Origin: Streptomyces sp. NBC_01788
Lineage (GTDB): Bacteria > Actinomycetota > Actinomycetes > Streptomycetales > Streptomycetaceae
Reading direction: 5' to 3'
DNA: 64,000 nt
Assembly: GCF_035917575.1 (NCBI RefSeq)
Contig: NZ_CP109090.1
Span: 2,666,001-2,730,000 of the forward strand
A program made the translations under genes and the position numbers. Positions 34,504 through 44,184 of the stretch are shown here, piece by piece. Positions within the stretch are counted from its first letter, which is position 1. Each line of letters begins with the position of its first letter. The notes under the pieces are model-generated. The model was not told the origin of the DNA. It saw only the letters and a list, made by a program, of their open reading frames with translations, and did not search any database.

Positions 34504-35113
34504 CCCGGGAGGTGACAGGGTGCTGACGGGCTCGAAGCCCGCCCAGCACCAGTTCGAGCACCGCCTCGAACTCCTCCTCGATCGCCGGCCGCTTCCACTC
34601 CTGGGCATGACCCGGGTCGTGGAAGCGGCCGGTGGCATGAAACAGGGCCCGGGCCGCGACGGCCGGGTCGGCGGCCGTGAAGACACCGGCCGTGACGCCG
34701 TCGCGGACGATCCGGGTGAGCTGGCCGGTCAGATCGTCGATGTGCTCGCCGACCGCCGCGCCGTTCTCGTCGGTGAGCACCGAGTACGTGGCGAACAGCT
34801 CGGGGTCGTCGCCCGCCTTGCGGCGCTTGGCCTCGAACAGTTCCCGCAGCCAGTCGCGCAGCCGGTCCTCCGGGTCCCGCTGTTCGGCGGCGATGCCGGC
34901 GAGGGCCTCGGACGTGCGGTCCAGCCACCGCTTGGTCACCGCCTCGCGCAGCGCGGCCTTCGTACGGAAGTGCCGGTAGACGCTGCCGTGGCTGACACCG
35001 AGCGCGCGGGCCACGTCCACCACGGTGGCCTTGGCCGGCCCGTGGCGGCGCAGCACCTCCTCGGTGGCCTCGAGGATGCGCTCGGCGGTCAGGGTCTCGG
35101 TGCTGGGTGGCAT
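34484..35113 (-). CDS. TetR family transcriptional repressor
   Basis: 209 residues. The N-terminal helix-turn-helix (about 10-55) reads AERILEATEEVLRRHG, ATVVDVARALGVSHGSVYRHF, typical of TetR. The C-terminal helical domain binds an unknown ligand. The gene is 26 bases downstream of the aldo/keto reductase on the same strand, so it is probably in its operon, and the 36-bp dyad upstream of that operon should be its operator. Confidence 0.92.
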   Translation of the reverse strand: MPPSTETLTAERILEATEEVLRRHGPAKATVVDVARALGVSHGSVYRHFRTKAALREAVTKRWLDRTSEALAGIAAEQRDPEDRLRDWLRELFEAKRRKAGDDPELFATYSVLTDENGAAVGEHIDDLTGQLTRIVRDGVTAGVFTAADPAVAARALFHATGRFHDPGHAQEWKRPAIEEEFEAVLELVLGGLRARQHPVTSRVRSRQR

Positions 35114-35139
35114 GCCCTAGACCGTACCCGGCGCCCGGG

Positions 35140-36144
35140 TCAGCGTTCGCTGTCCAGGTGGGCCATCTGCGCCTCGGGGTAGCGCGCGCCCACGACGGCG
35201 TCCGCCGGGACGGCCTCCTCGATGGCCGCCAGGTCGGCCTCGTCCAGCGTGACGGCCGTCGCGCCCAGTGCCTCCGTCAGCCGCTCCCGGGTGCGGGCGC
35301 CGATCAGCGGAACGATGTCCTCACCGCGAGACAGCACCCAGGCGATGGCGGTCTGCGCGACCGTGACGCCCTTGCCCTCGGCGATCTTGCGCAGGGCCTC
35401 GACGAGGTCCAGGTTGTGCTGGAGGTTCTCGCCCTGGAAGCGGGGGGAGTGGGCCCGGAAGTCGTTCGCGGCGAGCTTGCGGTCGCGGCCGAAGTGCCCG
35501 GAGATCAGACCGCGCGAGAGCACCCCGTAGGCCGTGACGGCGATGCCGAGTTCGCGGGTGGTGGGCAGGATCCGGTCCTCGATGCCGCGGGAGACGAGCG
35601 AGTACTCGATCTGGAGGTCCGAGATCGGCGCGGTGGCGGCGGCCCGGCGGATCGTGTCGGCGCCGACCTCGCTGAGGCCGATGTGCCGGACGTGTCCCTT
35701 CTCGACGAGTTCCGCGATGGCGCCGACCGTCTCCTCGATCGGCACGTCCGGGTCGACCCGGGCGATCCGGTAGACGTCGATGTGGTCGACGCCGAGACGC
35801 TGGAGGGAGTAGGCGGCGAAGTTCTTCACGGCGGCCGGCCGGCCGTCGTAGCCGGACCAGTTGCCGTCCGGGTCGCGCAGGGCGCCGAACTTCACGCTGA
35901 GCAGGGCCTGTTCGCGGCGGGCCGCGGGAGCGGTGCGCAGGGCCTCGCCGACCAGCATCTCGTTGTGGCCCATGGCGTAGAAGTCGCCGGTGTCGAGCAG
36001 GGTCAGGCCCGCTTCGAGAGCGGCGTGCACGGTGGCGATCGACTCGGTCCGGTCCGCCTCACCGTACAGCGCGGACATGCCCATGCAGCCGAGGCCGAGG
36101 GCGGAGACCTGGGGGCCGGTGGTTCCGAGGTGGCGGGTGTCCAT
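35140..36144 (-). CDS. Aldo/keto reductase
   Basis: 334 residues; GGAG upstream of the ATG. A (beta/alpha)8 NADPH-dependent reductase of the AKR11/13 type: TRHLGTTGPQVSALGLGCMG at the N-terminus, LLDTGDFYAMGHNE (catalytic Asp and Tyr), LLSVKFGALRD (Lys), YRIARVDPDVPIEETV, and VPLIGARTRERLTEAL (cofactor). The usual His of the tetrad is replaced in the YRIARVDP segment, as in some relatives. It reduces carbonyl compounds; the substrate is unknown. The TetR repressor gene follows. Confidence 0.92.
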   Translation of the reverse strand: MDTRHLGTTGPQVSALGLGCMGMSALYGEADRTESIATVHAALEAGLTLLDTGDFYAMGHNEMLVGEALRTAPAARREQALLSVKFGALRDPDGNWSGYDGRPAAVKNFAAYSLQRLGVDHIDVYRIARVDPDVPIEETVGAIAELVEKGHVRHIGLSEVGADTIRRAAATAPISDLQIEYSLVSRGIEDRILPTTRELGIAVTAYGVLSRGLISGHFGRDRKLAANDFRAHSPRFQGENLQHNLDLVEALRKIAEGKGVTVAQTAIAWVLSRGEDIVPLIGARTRERLTEALGATAVTLDEADLAAIEEAVPADAVVGARYPEAQMAHLDSER

Positions 36145-36203
36145 GAGGGCTCCTTGGGAGGCTCGGAGGGCGGATTGAACGGGTACCCACGATCAGCCTG
36201 ACA

Positions 36204-36239
36204 TGACAACTGACAGATTTCAATATCTGTCAGTTGTCA
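36204..36239. promoter_or_regulatory. 36-bp operator dyad upstream of the AKR-TetR operon
   Basis: TGACAACTGACAGAT (36204-36218) and its exact reverse complement (36225-36239) flank TTCAAT. Each arm contains TGACA twice, so two repressor dimers could bind. It lies 60 bases before the AKR start. The perfection and position make it the probable site of the TetR protein. Confidence 0.82.
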
Positions 36240-36282
36240 ATCCAAACCTCCGAGGCGGCGCGCAGCCACCGGCCGTGCGATT

Positions 36283-36315
36283 TGGTCCAGACCTATTGAC
36301 GAAAGGTCTGGACCA
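36283..36315. promoter_or_regulatory. Chitinase promoter dyad with DasR/chi-box-like sites
   Basis: TGGTCCAGACCT (36283-36294) and its exact reverse complement (36304-36315) flank ATTGACGAA, which contains a -35-like TTGACG. TGGTCCAGACCT is the 12-bp box I recall from Streptomyces chitinase promoters, and each copy resembles a DasR site (TGGTCTAGACCA). Other chitinase genes carry the box as a direct repeat; here it is inverted. Repression by DasR until chitin breakdown products appear is expected. Confidence 0.78.
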
Positions 36316-36369
36316 CGAGCACTGTCATGCCTACGACACCTCACCGCACCCCCCACCGGGAGGCTCCGC

Positions 36370-37431
36370 ATGATCCGCCGCAGACTGCGTCTGCTCGCCG
36401 CCGCCCTCGCGGCCGCCTGCCTCACCCAGCTCTCCGTCGCCCTGGCCCCCACCGCCTCGGCCGCCCCGACCGCCGACACGTGCGCCGTGAAGTCCAGGCC
36501 CGCCGGCAAGGTGCTCCAGGGCTACTGGGAGAACTGGGACGGCTCCGCCAACGGCGTCCATCCGCCCTTCGGCTGGACGCCGATCACCGACTCGCGCATC
36601 GCCGCACACGGCTACAACGTGATCAACGCGGCCTTCCCGGTCATCCGCTCCGACGGAACGGCCCTGTGGCAGGACGGCATGGACGCGGGCGTGAAGGTGG
36701 CGACGCCGGCGGAGATGTGCGCGGCCAAGGCGTCCGGGCAGACGATCCTGCTGTCCATCGGCGGCGCGACGGCCGGTATCGACCTCAACTCGTCCACCGT
36801 GGCGGACCGGTTCGTCGCGACGATCGTGCCCATCCTGAAGAAGTACAACTTCGACGGCATCGACATCGACATCGAGACGGGCCTGACGGGCAGCGGAAAC
36901 ATCAACCAGCTCTCCCCGTCCCAGGCCAACCTGGTCCGGATCATCGACGGAGTGCTCGCGCAGATGCCGTCGAACTTCGGCCTGACCATGGCCCCGGAGA
37001 CCGCCTACGTCACCGGCGGCAGCGTCGCCTACGGCTCGATCTGGGGCGCGTATCTGCCGATCATCAAGAAGTACGCCGACAACGGCCGCCTGTGGTGGCT
37101 GAACATGCAGTACTACAACGGCAGCATGTACGGCTGCTCCGGCGACTCCTACCAGGCGGGCACCGTGGCCGGCTTCACCGCCCAGACCGACTGCCTCGCC
37201 AAGGGCCTGGTGATCCAGGGCACGACGATCAAGGTCCCCTACGACAAGCAGGTCCCGGGCCTGCCCGCCCACCCCGGCGCCGGCGGCGGCCACATGGCGC
37301 CTTCGCTGGTCTCCGAGGCCTGGCGCCACTACGGCACGAGCCTGAAGGGCCTGATGACCTGGTCGATCAACTGGGACGGGTCGAAGAACTGGACCTTCGG
37401 TGACAACGTGAAGGCCCTGCAAGGCCGTTGA
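36370..37431 (+). CDS. Secreted GH18 chitinase
   Basis: 353 residues with a signal peptide (cleavage near ASAAPT) and no carbohydrate-binding module. The GH18 barrel has VLQGYWENWDGSANG, ILLSIGGATAG and the catalytic FDGIDIDIE, with the Glu as the acid/base. MAPETAYVTGG, WWLNMQYYN and GLMTWSINWDGS complete the substrate cleft. It cleaves chitin to oligosaccharides. GGGAGG precedes the ATG. The promoter dyad at 36283 supports control by chitin/GlcNAc. Confidence 0.95.
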   Translation: MIRRRLRLLAAALAAACLTQLSVALAPTASAAPTADTCAVKSRPAGKVLQGYWENWDGSANGVHPPFGWTPITDSRIAAHGYNVINAAFPVIRSDGTALWQDGMDAGVKVATPAEMCAAKASGQTILLSIGGATAGIDLNSSTVADRFVATIVPILKKYNFDGIDIDIETGLTGSGNINQLSPSQANLVRIIDGVLAQMPSNFGLTMAPETAYVTGGSVAYGSIWGAYLPIIKKYADNGRLWWLNMQYYNGSMYGCSGDSYQAGTVAGFTAQTDCLAKGLVIQGTTIKVPYDKQVPGLPAHPGAGGGHMAPSLVSEAWRHYGTSLKGLMTWSINWDGSKNWTFGDNVKALQGR

Positions 37432-37442
37432 GGAACGGCGAA

Positions 37443-37484
37443 CGCCGGACGGCCGCCGAGTGAGGTCTCGGCGGCCGTCCGGCG
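37443..37484. terminator. Strong bidirectional terminator between chitinase and glyS
   Basis: An 18-bp perfect stem (37443-37460 with 37467-37484, core GCCGGACGGCCGCCGAG) around the 6-base loop TGAGGT lies between two convergent stop codons. Confidence 0.82.
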
Positions 37485-37511
37485 CTCTGAGGTGCTGCGG
37501 GGGTTACCGGG

Positions 37512-38894
<1,383 letters not shown>

Positions 38895-39030
38895 GGTGCT
38901 CTCTTCATTACGACGACGGGCGACGAAGCGAGACGCTTCACGAGCGAATGCTTCAGGGTACCGGCGGTGGCTCCCCCTCGACCAAATCGGTGCCGGGTAA
39001 CGGCCCTTTTCGGGCCCGCCACAGTGCTTG

Positions 39031-39068
39031 TTGACAACCGTTTCCATTTTAGTTGAAAATGACTGTCA
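39031..39068 (+). promoter_or_regulatory. znuA promoter with Zur box; probable leaderless start
   Basis: TTGACA (39031-39036) is a perfect -35; GAAAAT (39055-39060) is a possible -10 at 18-base spacing. TGAAAATGACTGTCA (39054-39068) matches 13 of 15 bases of the Streptomyces Zur box TGAAAATGATTTTCA as I recall it. The box overlaps the -10, so zinc-loaded Zur would block RNA polymerase. Transcription would start at about 39067, right at the ATG at 39068. Confidence 0.75.
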
Positions 39069-40030
39069 TGAACGTACGACGACGCCTCATATCCGGCTCC
39101 ACGGTCCTGACGGTCACCGCACTCGGCCTCGGAGCACTCTCCGCCTGTTCCTCCTCCGCAGGCGCGAGCGGCACCGGCGGCGGCAAGTACGACGTCGTCG
39201 CGTCCTTCTACCCGATGGCCTTCCTCGCCGAGCGGATCGGCGGGAGCCACGTCCACGTCACCAGTCTCACCCGGCCGGGCCAGGAACCGCACGAGCTGGA
39301 GATCAGCGCCCAGCAGACCGTGCAGCTCGAGAAGTCCGACGCGGTGCTCTACCTCAAGGGCCTCCAGCCCAACATCGACAAGGCCGTCGCGCAGTCCGGG
39401 ATCAGGACGAAGGTCGACGCCGCGTCCCTGACCACGCTGGAGGAGCACGGCACCGACGTCGACGGCCACGCCGGTGAGCACGACGCCCACCACGACGAGG
39501 AGCACGGCGGCAAGGACCCGCACGTCTGGCTCGACCCGGTGCGCTACGCGCAGATCGCCGAGGGCGTCGGCAAGGCCTTCGAGAAGGGCGACCCGGACCA
39601 CGCGGCCGACTACCGCAAGAACACCGCGGCCCTGGTCAAGCAGCTCGGCAAGCTCAACATCCAGTACGAGACCGGCCTGAAGGACACCCGGAACAAGGTC
39701 TTCATCACCACCCACGCCGCCTTCGGCTACCTCGCCGAGCGCTACGGCCTGACCCAGGAGGCCATCAACGGCCTCGACCCGGAGTCCGAGCCCAGCGCGG
39801 CCCGGGTGAAGGACCTCCAGGAGACGGCGAAGGCCGACGGGGTCACGACCGTCTTCTACGAGACGCTGGTCAGCGACAAGACCGCGAAGACCCTCGCCAA
39901 GGACGCGCATCTGAGGACGGACGTCCTCGACCCGCTGGAGGGCATCACCGACAGGTCCCGCGGCACCGACTACTTCCAGGTCATGGAAGCCAACCTCAAG
40001 GCGCTGCGAGAGGCACTGGGCGCCAAGTGA
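39068..40030 (+). CDS. znuA: Zinc ABC transporter substrate-binding lipoprotein
   Basis: 320 residues from the ATG at 39068; two earlier in-frame starts (39053 TTG, 39059 ATG) fall inside the Zur box and -10. The signal peptide ends in the lipobox LSAC. The cluster A-I binding fold shows VASFYPMAFLAERIGG and HVHVTSLTRPGQEPHELE. A His/Asp-rich loop (HAGEHDAHHDEEHGG) is typical of zinc- rather than manganese-binding members, and the ligand DPHVWLDP follows. It is the first gene of znuA-znuC-znuB-zur. Confidence 0.94.
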   Translation: MNVRRRLISGSTVLTVTALGLGALSACSSSAGASGTGGGKYDVVASFYPMAFLAERIGGSHVHVTSLTRPGQEPHELEISAQQTVQLEKSDAVLYLKGLQPNIDKAVAQSGIRTKVDAASLTTLEEHGTDVDGHAGEHDAHHDEEHGGKDPHVWLDPVRYAQIAEGVGKAFEKGDPDHAADYRKNTAALVKQLGKLNIQYETGLKDTRNKVFITTHAAFGYLAERYGLTQEAINGLDPESEPSAARVKDLQETAKADGVTTVFYETLVSDKTAKTLAKDAHLRTDVLDPLEGITDRSRGTDYFQVMEANLKALREALGAK

Positions 40031-40047
40031 GCATTACGGAGGGCGTC

Positions 40048-40833
40048 ATGGACGTCGGCAGCGACACCGCCGAACCCGTCATATCCCTGCGCGGAGTGCG
40101 CGCCGACCTGGGCTCGCGCCCCGTCCTGCGGGGCATCGACCTCACCGTGCGCCGTGGCGAGGTCGTCGCGCTGCTCGGCGCCAACGGCTCCGGAAAGTCG
40201 ACGGCCGTGCGCAGCGTCATCGGCCAGGTGCCGGTGAGCGCCGGTGAGATCGAGCTGTTCGGCACCCAGCGGCACCGCTTCCGCGACTGGGCGCGCGTCG
40301 GCTACGTACCGCAGCGCACGACCGCCGCGGGCGGCGTCCCGGCGACGGTCACCGAGATCGTCTCCTCGGGCCGGCTCTCCCGCACCCGCTTCGGGATCTT
40401 CCGCAAGGCCGACCACGCGGCCGTACGGCGGGCCCTGGAGCTGGTCGGCATGGCGGACCGCGCGAAGGACTCGGTGAACGCCCTCTCCGGCGGTCAGCAC
40501 CAGCGCGTGCTGATCGCCCGCGCCCTCGCCGCCGCACCCGAGCTGCTGATCATGGACGAGCCGATGGCGGGCGTCGACCTGGCCAGCCAGGAGGTGCTGG
40601 CGAGCACGCTCGGGGAGCAGGTGGCGGCCGGGGTGACGGTGCTGCTCGTGCTGCACGAGCTGGGCCACCTGGAGCCCCTGATCGACCGGGCGGTGGTGTT
40701 GCGCGACGGCTGCGTCGTGCACGACGGACCGCCCCCGAAGGCCGTCGGCCAGCACGCCCTGCCCGGCCACGACCACGTCCACCCCCACGACGCCTCGGGC
40801 GCCGATCCGATCCGCACGGGACTGCTGAGCTGA
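40048..40833 (+). CDS. znuC: Zinc ABC transporter ATP-binding protein
   Basis: 261 residues from the ATG at 40048, which has GGAGG six bases upstream; a GTG at 40027 overlapping the znuA stop is an alternative. Walker A is GANGSGKST, the signature ALSGGQHQRV and Walker B ELLIMDEPMAG, with the H-loop in LVLHELGHL. The C-terminus is His-rich (QHALPGHDHVHPHD), which may sense or bind zinc. It energises uptake with ZnuB. Confidence 0.94.
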   Translation: MDVGSDTAEPVISLRGVRADLGSRPVLRGIDLTVRRGEVVALLGANGSGKSTAVRSVIGQVPVSAGEIELFGTQRHRFRDWARVGYVPQRTTAAGGVPATVTEIVSSGRLSRTRFGIFRKADHAAVRRALELVGMADRAKDSVNALSGGQHQRVLIARALAAAPELLIMDEPMAGVDLASQEVLASTLGEQVAAGVTVLLVLHELGHLEPLIDRAVVLRDGCVVHDGPPPKAVGQHALPGHDHVHPHDASGADPIRTGLLS

Positions 40834-41735
40834 TGGACCTGTTGAACTACGCCTTCATGCAGCGGGCCCTGCTCGCCGCCGTCCTGGTCGGCATCACCGC
40901 GCCCGCCGTCGGCATCTACCTCGTCCAGCGCCGCCAGCCCCTGATGGGCGACGGCATCGGGCATGTGGCCATGACCGGCGTCGGCCTGGGCTTCCTGCTG
41001 TCCACCTCCCCGGTGTGGATGGCCACGGCCGTCTCCGTCCTGGGCGCGGTCCTCATGGAACTGATCCGCTGGTACGGCCGCACCCGCGGCGACATCGCCC
41101 TCGCGATGCTCTTCTACGGCGGCATGGCGGGCGGCGTCATGTTCATCAACCTCGCCCCCGGCGGCTCCAACGCGAACCTGACGTCGTACCTGTTCGGCTC
41201 GCTCTCCACGGTCTCGCAGTCCGACGTCACCGCGATCTGCCTGCTGGCCGCCTTCGTCGTGCTGGTCACCCTGGGCCTGCGCCGCCAGCTGTTCGCGGTC
41301 AGCCAGGACGAGGAGTTCGCCCGGGTGACCGGGCTGCCGGTGCGCGCGCTGAACCTGCTGACGGCGGTCACGGCGGCGGTGACGGTGACGGTCGCGATGC
41401 GCGTGGTCGGACTGCTGCTGGTCAGCGCGCTGATGGTGGTCCCGGTGGCCGCCGCCCAGCAGCTCAGCCGCAGCTTCGCCGCGACCTTCGCGATCGCCGT
41501 CGCCATCGGGGTGAGCGTGACGATCGGCGGCACGGTCACGTCGTACTACCAGGACGTGCCGCCCGGCGCGACGATCGTGCTGCTCACCATCGCGATGTTC
41601 ATCGTGCTCACCGCGCTGGCCACGCCGCTGGCCCGGCGACGCGCGCGGGCCCTCGCCGCGTCACTGCCCGCCGGGGACCCGGCGGAGTGCGCGATTCCGG
41701 CCACCCGGGCCGCCGGCGACGGGGCCGGCGCCTGA
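40833..41735 (+). CDS. znuB: Zinc ABC transporter permease
   Basis: 300 residues with about eight to nine membrane segments, starting with the TGATG overlap on znuC. MQRALLAAVLVGITAPAVG and LVQRRQPLMGDGIGHVAMTG are the family hallmarks. VGLLLVSALMVVPVAAAQQL is the conserved later helix. It belongs to the ABC-3 metal permeases. The stop is 58 bases before zur, so the operon probably continues. Confidence 0.94.
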   Translation: MDLLNYAFMQRALLAAVLVGITAPAVGIYLVQRRQPLMGDGIGHVAMTGVGLGFLLSTSPVWMATAVSVLGAVLMELIRWYGRTRGDIALAMLFYGGMAGGVMFINLAPGGSNANLTSYLFGSLSTVSQSDVTAICLLAAFVVLVTLGLRRQLFAVSQDEEFARVTGLPVRALNLLTAVTAAVTVTVAMRVVGLLLVSALMVVPVAAAQQLSRSFAATFAIAVAIGVSVTIGGTVTSYYQDVPPGATIVLLTIAMFIVLTALATPLARRRARALAASLPAGDPAECAIPATRAAGDGAGA

Positions 41736-41793
41736 CCGCGCCCGGCCCGGGCTGGCACAATGGCCCGCAGGCGAGACGTGAGGAGGCCGACCG

Positions 41794-42204
41794 GTGACCA
41801 CCGCTGGACCGCCCGTGAAGGGCCGCGCCACCCGGCAGCGTGCCGCTGTCGCGGCGGCCCTCGACGAGGTCGACGAGTTCCGCAGCGCGCAGGAGCTCCA
41901 CGACATGCTCAAGCACAGGGGCGACTCGGTGGGCCTGACGACGGTCTACCGCACCCTTCAGTCCCTCGCCGACGCGGGCGAGGTCGACGTCCTGCGCACC
42001 TCCGACGGAGAGTCGGTCTACCGCCGCTGCTCCACCGGCGAGCACCACCACCATCTCGTCTGCCGCGTCTGCGGCAAGGCGGTCGAGGTGGAGGGGCCGA
42101 TGGTGGAGAAGTGGGCGGAGGCGATCGCCGCGGAGCACGGCTACGTCAACGTCGCCCACACGGTGGAGATCTTCGGCACCTGCGCGGAGTGCTCCGCGGG
42201 GTGA
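41794..42204 (+). CDS. zur: Zinc uptake regulator Zur (Fur family)
   Basis: 136 residues from a GTG with GGAGG upstream. The winged helix (about 10-75) has TRQRAAVAAALDEVDEFRSAQELHDML and VGLTTVYRTLQSLADAG. Zinc-binding elements are STGEHHHHLVCRVCGKAVEVE (HHHH and CxxC) and FGTCAEC, and ligands in the dimerisation domain. It represses znuA, whose promoter has a Zur box at 39054. Its place as the last gene of the uptake operon gives negative autoregulation. Confidence 0.94.
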   Translation: MTTAGPPVKGRATRQRAAVAAALDEVDEFRSAQELHDMLKHRGDSVGLTTVYRTLQSLADAGEVDVLRTSDGESVYRRCSTGEHHHHLVCRVCGKAVEVEGPMVEKWAEAIAAEHGYVNVAHTVEIFGTCAECSAG

Positions 42205-42241
42205 GCCTGTGACTTGTGCGGGTGGTCTGGGGTGACCGGCC

Positions 42242-42260
42242 CTGGGGGCTGCCGCCCCAG
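42242..42260. terminator. Convergent terminator-like hairpin of the dispersed G5/C5 family
   Basis: CTGGGG (42242-42247) and CCCCAG (42255-42260) around a 7-base loop, then ACCCCCGCTTCGGCC. This text recurs often after Streptomyces genes as I remember it. It lies between the zur and uppS stop codons. Confidence 0.6.
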
Positions 42261-42308
42261 ACCCCCGCTTCGGCCTGAACGGCCTCGTCCTCCGCGGGAC
42301 GGGCTGAA

Positions 42309-43148
42309 CTACTCGCCCTCGCCCTCGCCCTGCATCGCGAGGAGGGCCTCGTTCGGGATGGCGCCGCCGAAGCGGCGGTCGCGGGAGGCGAACTCGATGC
42401 AGGCCCGCCACAGGTCACGGCGGTCGAAGTCGGGCCACAGGACGTCCTGGAAGACCATCTCCGCGTACGCGCTCTGCCAGAGCAGGTAGTTGGACGTGCG
42501 CTGCTCGCCGCTCGGGCGCAGGAACAGGTCGACGTCCGGCATGTCCGGGTAGTACAGGTATTTCTGGATGGTCTTCTCGGAGACCTTGGCCGGGTCGAGC
42601 CGGCCCGCCTTGACGTCCTCCGCGAGCGCCTTGGCCGCGTCCGCGAGTTCGGCCCGGCCGCCGTAGTTCATGCAGAAGTACAGCGTGAGCCGGTCGTTGT
42701 CCTTGGTCTGCTCCTGGGCGATCTGGAGCTCCTGGGCGACCGACTTCCACAGCTTGGGCATGCGGCCCACCCAGCGCACCCGGATGCCGAGTTCATCGAG
42801 CTGGTCACGGGTCTTGCGGATGAAGTCGCGGTTGAAGTTCATCAGGAAGCGCACCTCGTCGGGCGAGCGCTTCCAGTTCTCGGTGGAGAAGGCGTAGAGG
42901 GAGATGTTGCCGACGCCGATCTCGATCGCGCCCTGCAACACGTCCAGCACCCGCTCGGCGCCGACCTTGTGCCCCTCGGTGCGGGGCAGCCCGCGCTCCT
43001 TGGCCCAGCGTCCGTTCCCGTCCATGACGATCGCGACATGCTCGGGAACCAGCTCGCCGGGGAGCTTCGGCGCGCGGGCGCCGGACGGATGCGGCTCGGG
43101 CGCCCTGTACTCCGGGCGCCGGCGCCCCAGGATCCCGCGTACGGCCAT
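42309..43148 (-). CDS. uppS: Isoprenyl (undecaprenyl) diphosphate synthase
   Basis: 279 residues from the ATG at 43148 (MAVRGILGRRRPEYR). It makes the polyprenyl diphosphate carrier for cell-wall synthesis. HVAIVMDGNGRWAKERGLPR holds the catalytic Asp and the phosphate-binding loop; LYAFSTENWKRSP and FLRPSGEQRTSNYLLWQ complete the active site. A basic N-terminal extension is usual in actinobacteria. The C-terminus repeats GEGEGE. recO is the next gene upstream, as in other streptomycetes. Confidence 0.95.
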   Translation of the reverse strand: MAVRGILGRRRPEYRAPEPHPSGARAPKLPGELVPEHVAIVMDGNGRWAKERGLPRTEGHKVGAERVLDVLQGAIEIGVGNISLYAFSTENWKRSPDEVRFLMNFNRDFIRKTRDQLDELGIRVRWVGRMPKLWKSVAQELQIAQEQTKDNDRLTLYFCMNYGGRAELADAAKALAEDVKAGRLDPAKVSEKTIQKYLYYPDMPDVDLFLRPSGEQRTSNYLLWQSAYAEMVFQDVLWPDFDRRDLWRACIEFASRDRRFGGAIPNEALLAMQGEGEGE

Positions 43149-43169
43149 GTGCTTCTCGTCTCCCTTGTC

Positions 43170-43202
43170 TTGGACTTGCCTTGGACTTGTCTTGGACTTG
43201 TC
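43170..43202. repeat. 11-bp tandem repeat TTGGACTTGTC, three copies
   Basis: Units at 43170, 43181 and 43192 (the first ends GCC instead of GTC) lie between recO and uppS, just upstream of the uppS ribosome binding region on the minus strand. A preceding TTGTC may be a remnant of a fourth copy. Number could vary by slippage. Confidence 0.85.
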
Positions 43203-43207
43203 TCGGG

Positions 43208-43954
43208 CTACTTTTCCACGTACCGAAGTGAGCGCAGCCCGCGCTCCAGATGCCAGTGCAGGTAGGCGGAGACCAGCCCGCTGCCCTCCCTGGCGTACCG
43301 CGGCTCGCACGCGTCCGCGGTCTCCCAGTCCCCCGTGAGCAACGCGCCGAGCAGCGCGAGCGTCTGCGGCGAGGGTACGACGCTGCCGGGCACCCGGCAG
43401 TCGGCGCAGACCGAGCCGCCGGAGGCCACCGAGAAGAACCGGTTCGGACCGGGCATCCCGCACCGGGCGCAGTCGCCGAAGCTGGGCGCGTAGCCGTTGA
43501 CGGCCAGCGAGCGCAGCAGGAAGGCGTCCAGCACGAGGTGCGGGGCGTGCTCGCCCCGGGCGAGGGTGCGCAGGGCACCCACCAGCAGCAGGTACTGCTG
43601 GACGGACGGCTCGCCCTCGTGGTCGGTGAACCGCTCGGCGGTCTCCAGCATGGCCGTCCCGGCGGTGTAACGGGCGTAGTCGGCCACGATCCCGCCGCCA
43701 TAGGGGGCGATGGTCTCGCTCTGCGTGCACAGCGGCAGCCCCCGGCCCACCAGCTCGCTGCCCCGGGCGAAGAACTGCACGTCCACGTGCGAGAACGGCT
43801 CCAGCCTGGCCCCGAACTTCGACTTCGTCCGCCGCACCCCCCGCGCCACGGCACGAACCCGCCCGTGCCCGCGGGTGAGCAACGTGATGATGCGGTCCGC
43901 CTCACCCAGCTTCTGGGTGCGCAGCACGACACCGTCGTCCCGGAACAGACTCAC
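43208..43954 (-). CDS. recO: DNA repair protein RecO
   Basis: 248 residues from a GTG. The N-terminal OB fold has LFRDDGVVLRTQKLGEADRIITLLTRGHG and VRAVARGVRRTKSKFG. A zinc finger of four Cys (CARCGMPG, CADC) is in the C-terminal half. It helps load RecA at gaps with RecR. Just upstream a partial copy of its 5' end forms a short frame whose stop overlaps this GTG (GTGA). Confidence 0.94.
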   Translation of the reverse strand: MSLFRDDGVVLRTQKLGEADRIITLLTRGHGRVRAVARGVRRTKSKFGARLEPFSHVDVQFFARGSELVGRGLPLCTQSETIAPYGGGIVADYARYTAGTAMLETAERFTDHEGEPSVQQYLLLVGALRTLARGEHAPHLVLDAFLLRSLAVNGYAPSFGDCARCGMPGPNRFFSVASGGSVCADCRVPGSVVPSPQTLALLGALLTGDWETADACEPRYAREGSGLVSAYLHWHLERGLRSLRYVEK

Positions 43955-44082
43955 CGCGCACCTCCACGGCCGTCCGGCCGGAGGCCCGTGGGTCGTCCCC
44001 CGGGAAGCCGCAGCATGATCCGGTCCGCCTCACCCGGCTTCTGGGCACGCGGCACTGTGCCGTCGTCGCGGAACAGACTCAT
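43951..44082 (-). pseudogene. Partial tandem duplicate of the recO 5' end (43-codon frame)
   Basis: The minus-strand ATG at 44082 opens MSLFRDDGTVPRAQKPGEAD, which matches 18 of the first 23 residues of RecO (MSLFRDDGVVLRTQKLGEAD), then diverges and stops in a TGA that overlaps the recO GTG. About 69 bases (44015-44083) match 43887-43955 at roughly 83 percent. It may be a relic, or a translated leader that couples to recO. Confidence 0.75.
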
Positions 44083-44184
44083 GGGGTCCATTCTCACTCA
44101 CGGCGAACGTGGGCGTGGCCGCGCCCGCGACCCGGTCCGGCTCCCGGCGCGGCGCAACCGCGATTCACCCCGCGGCGTCGGTCA

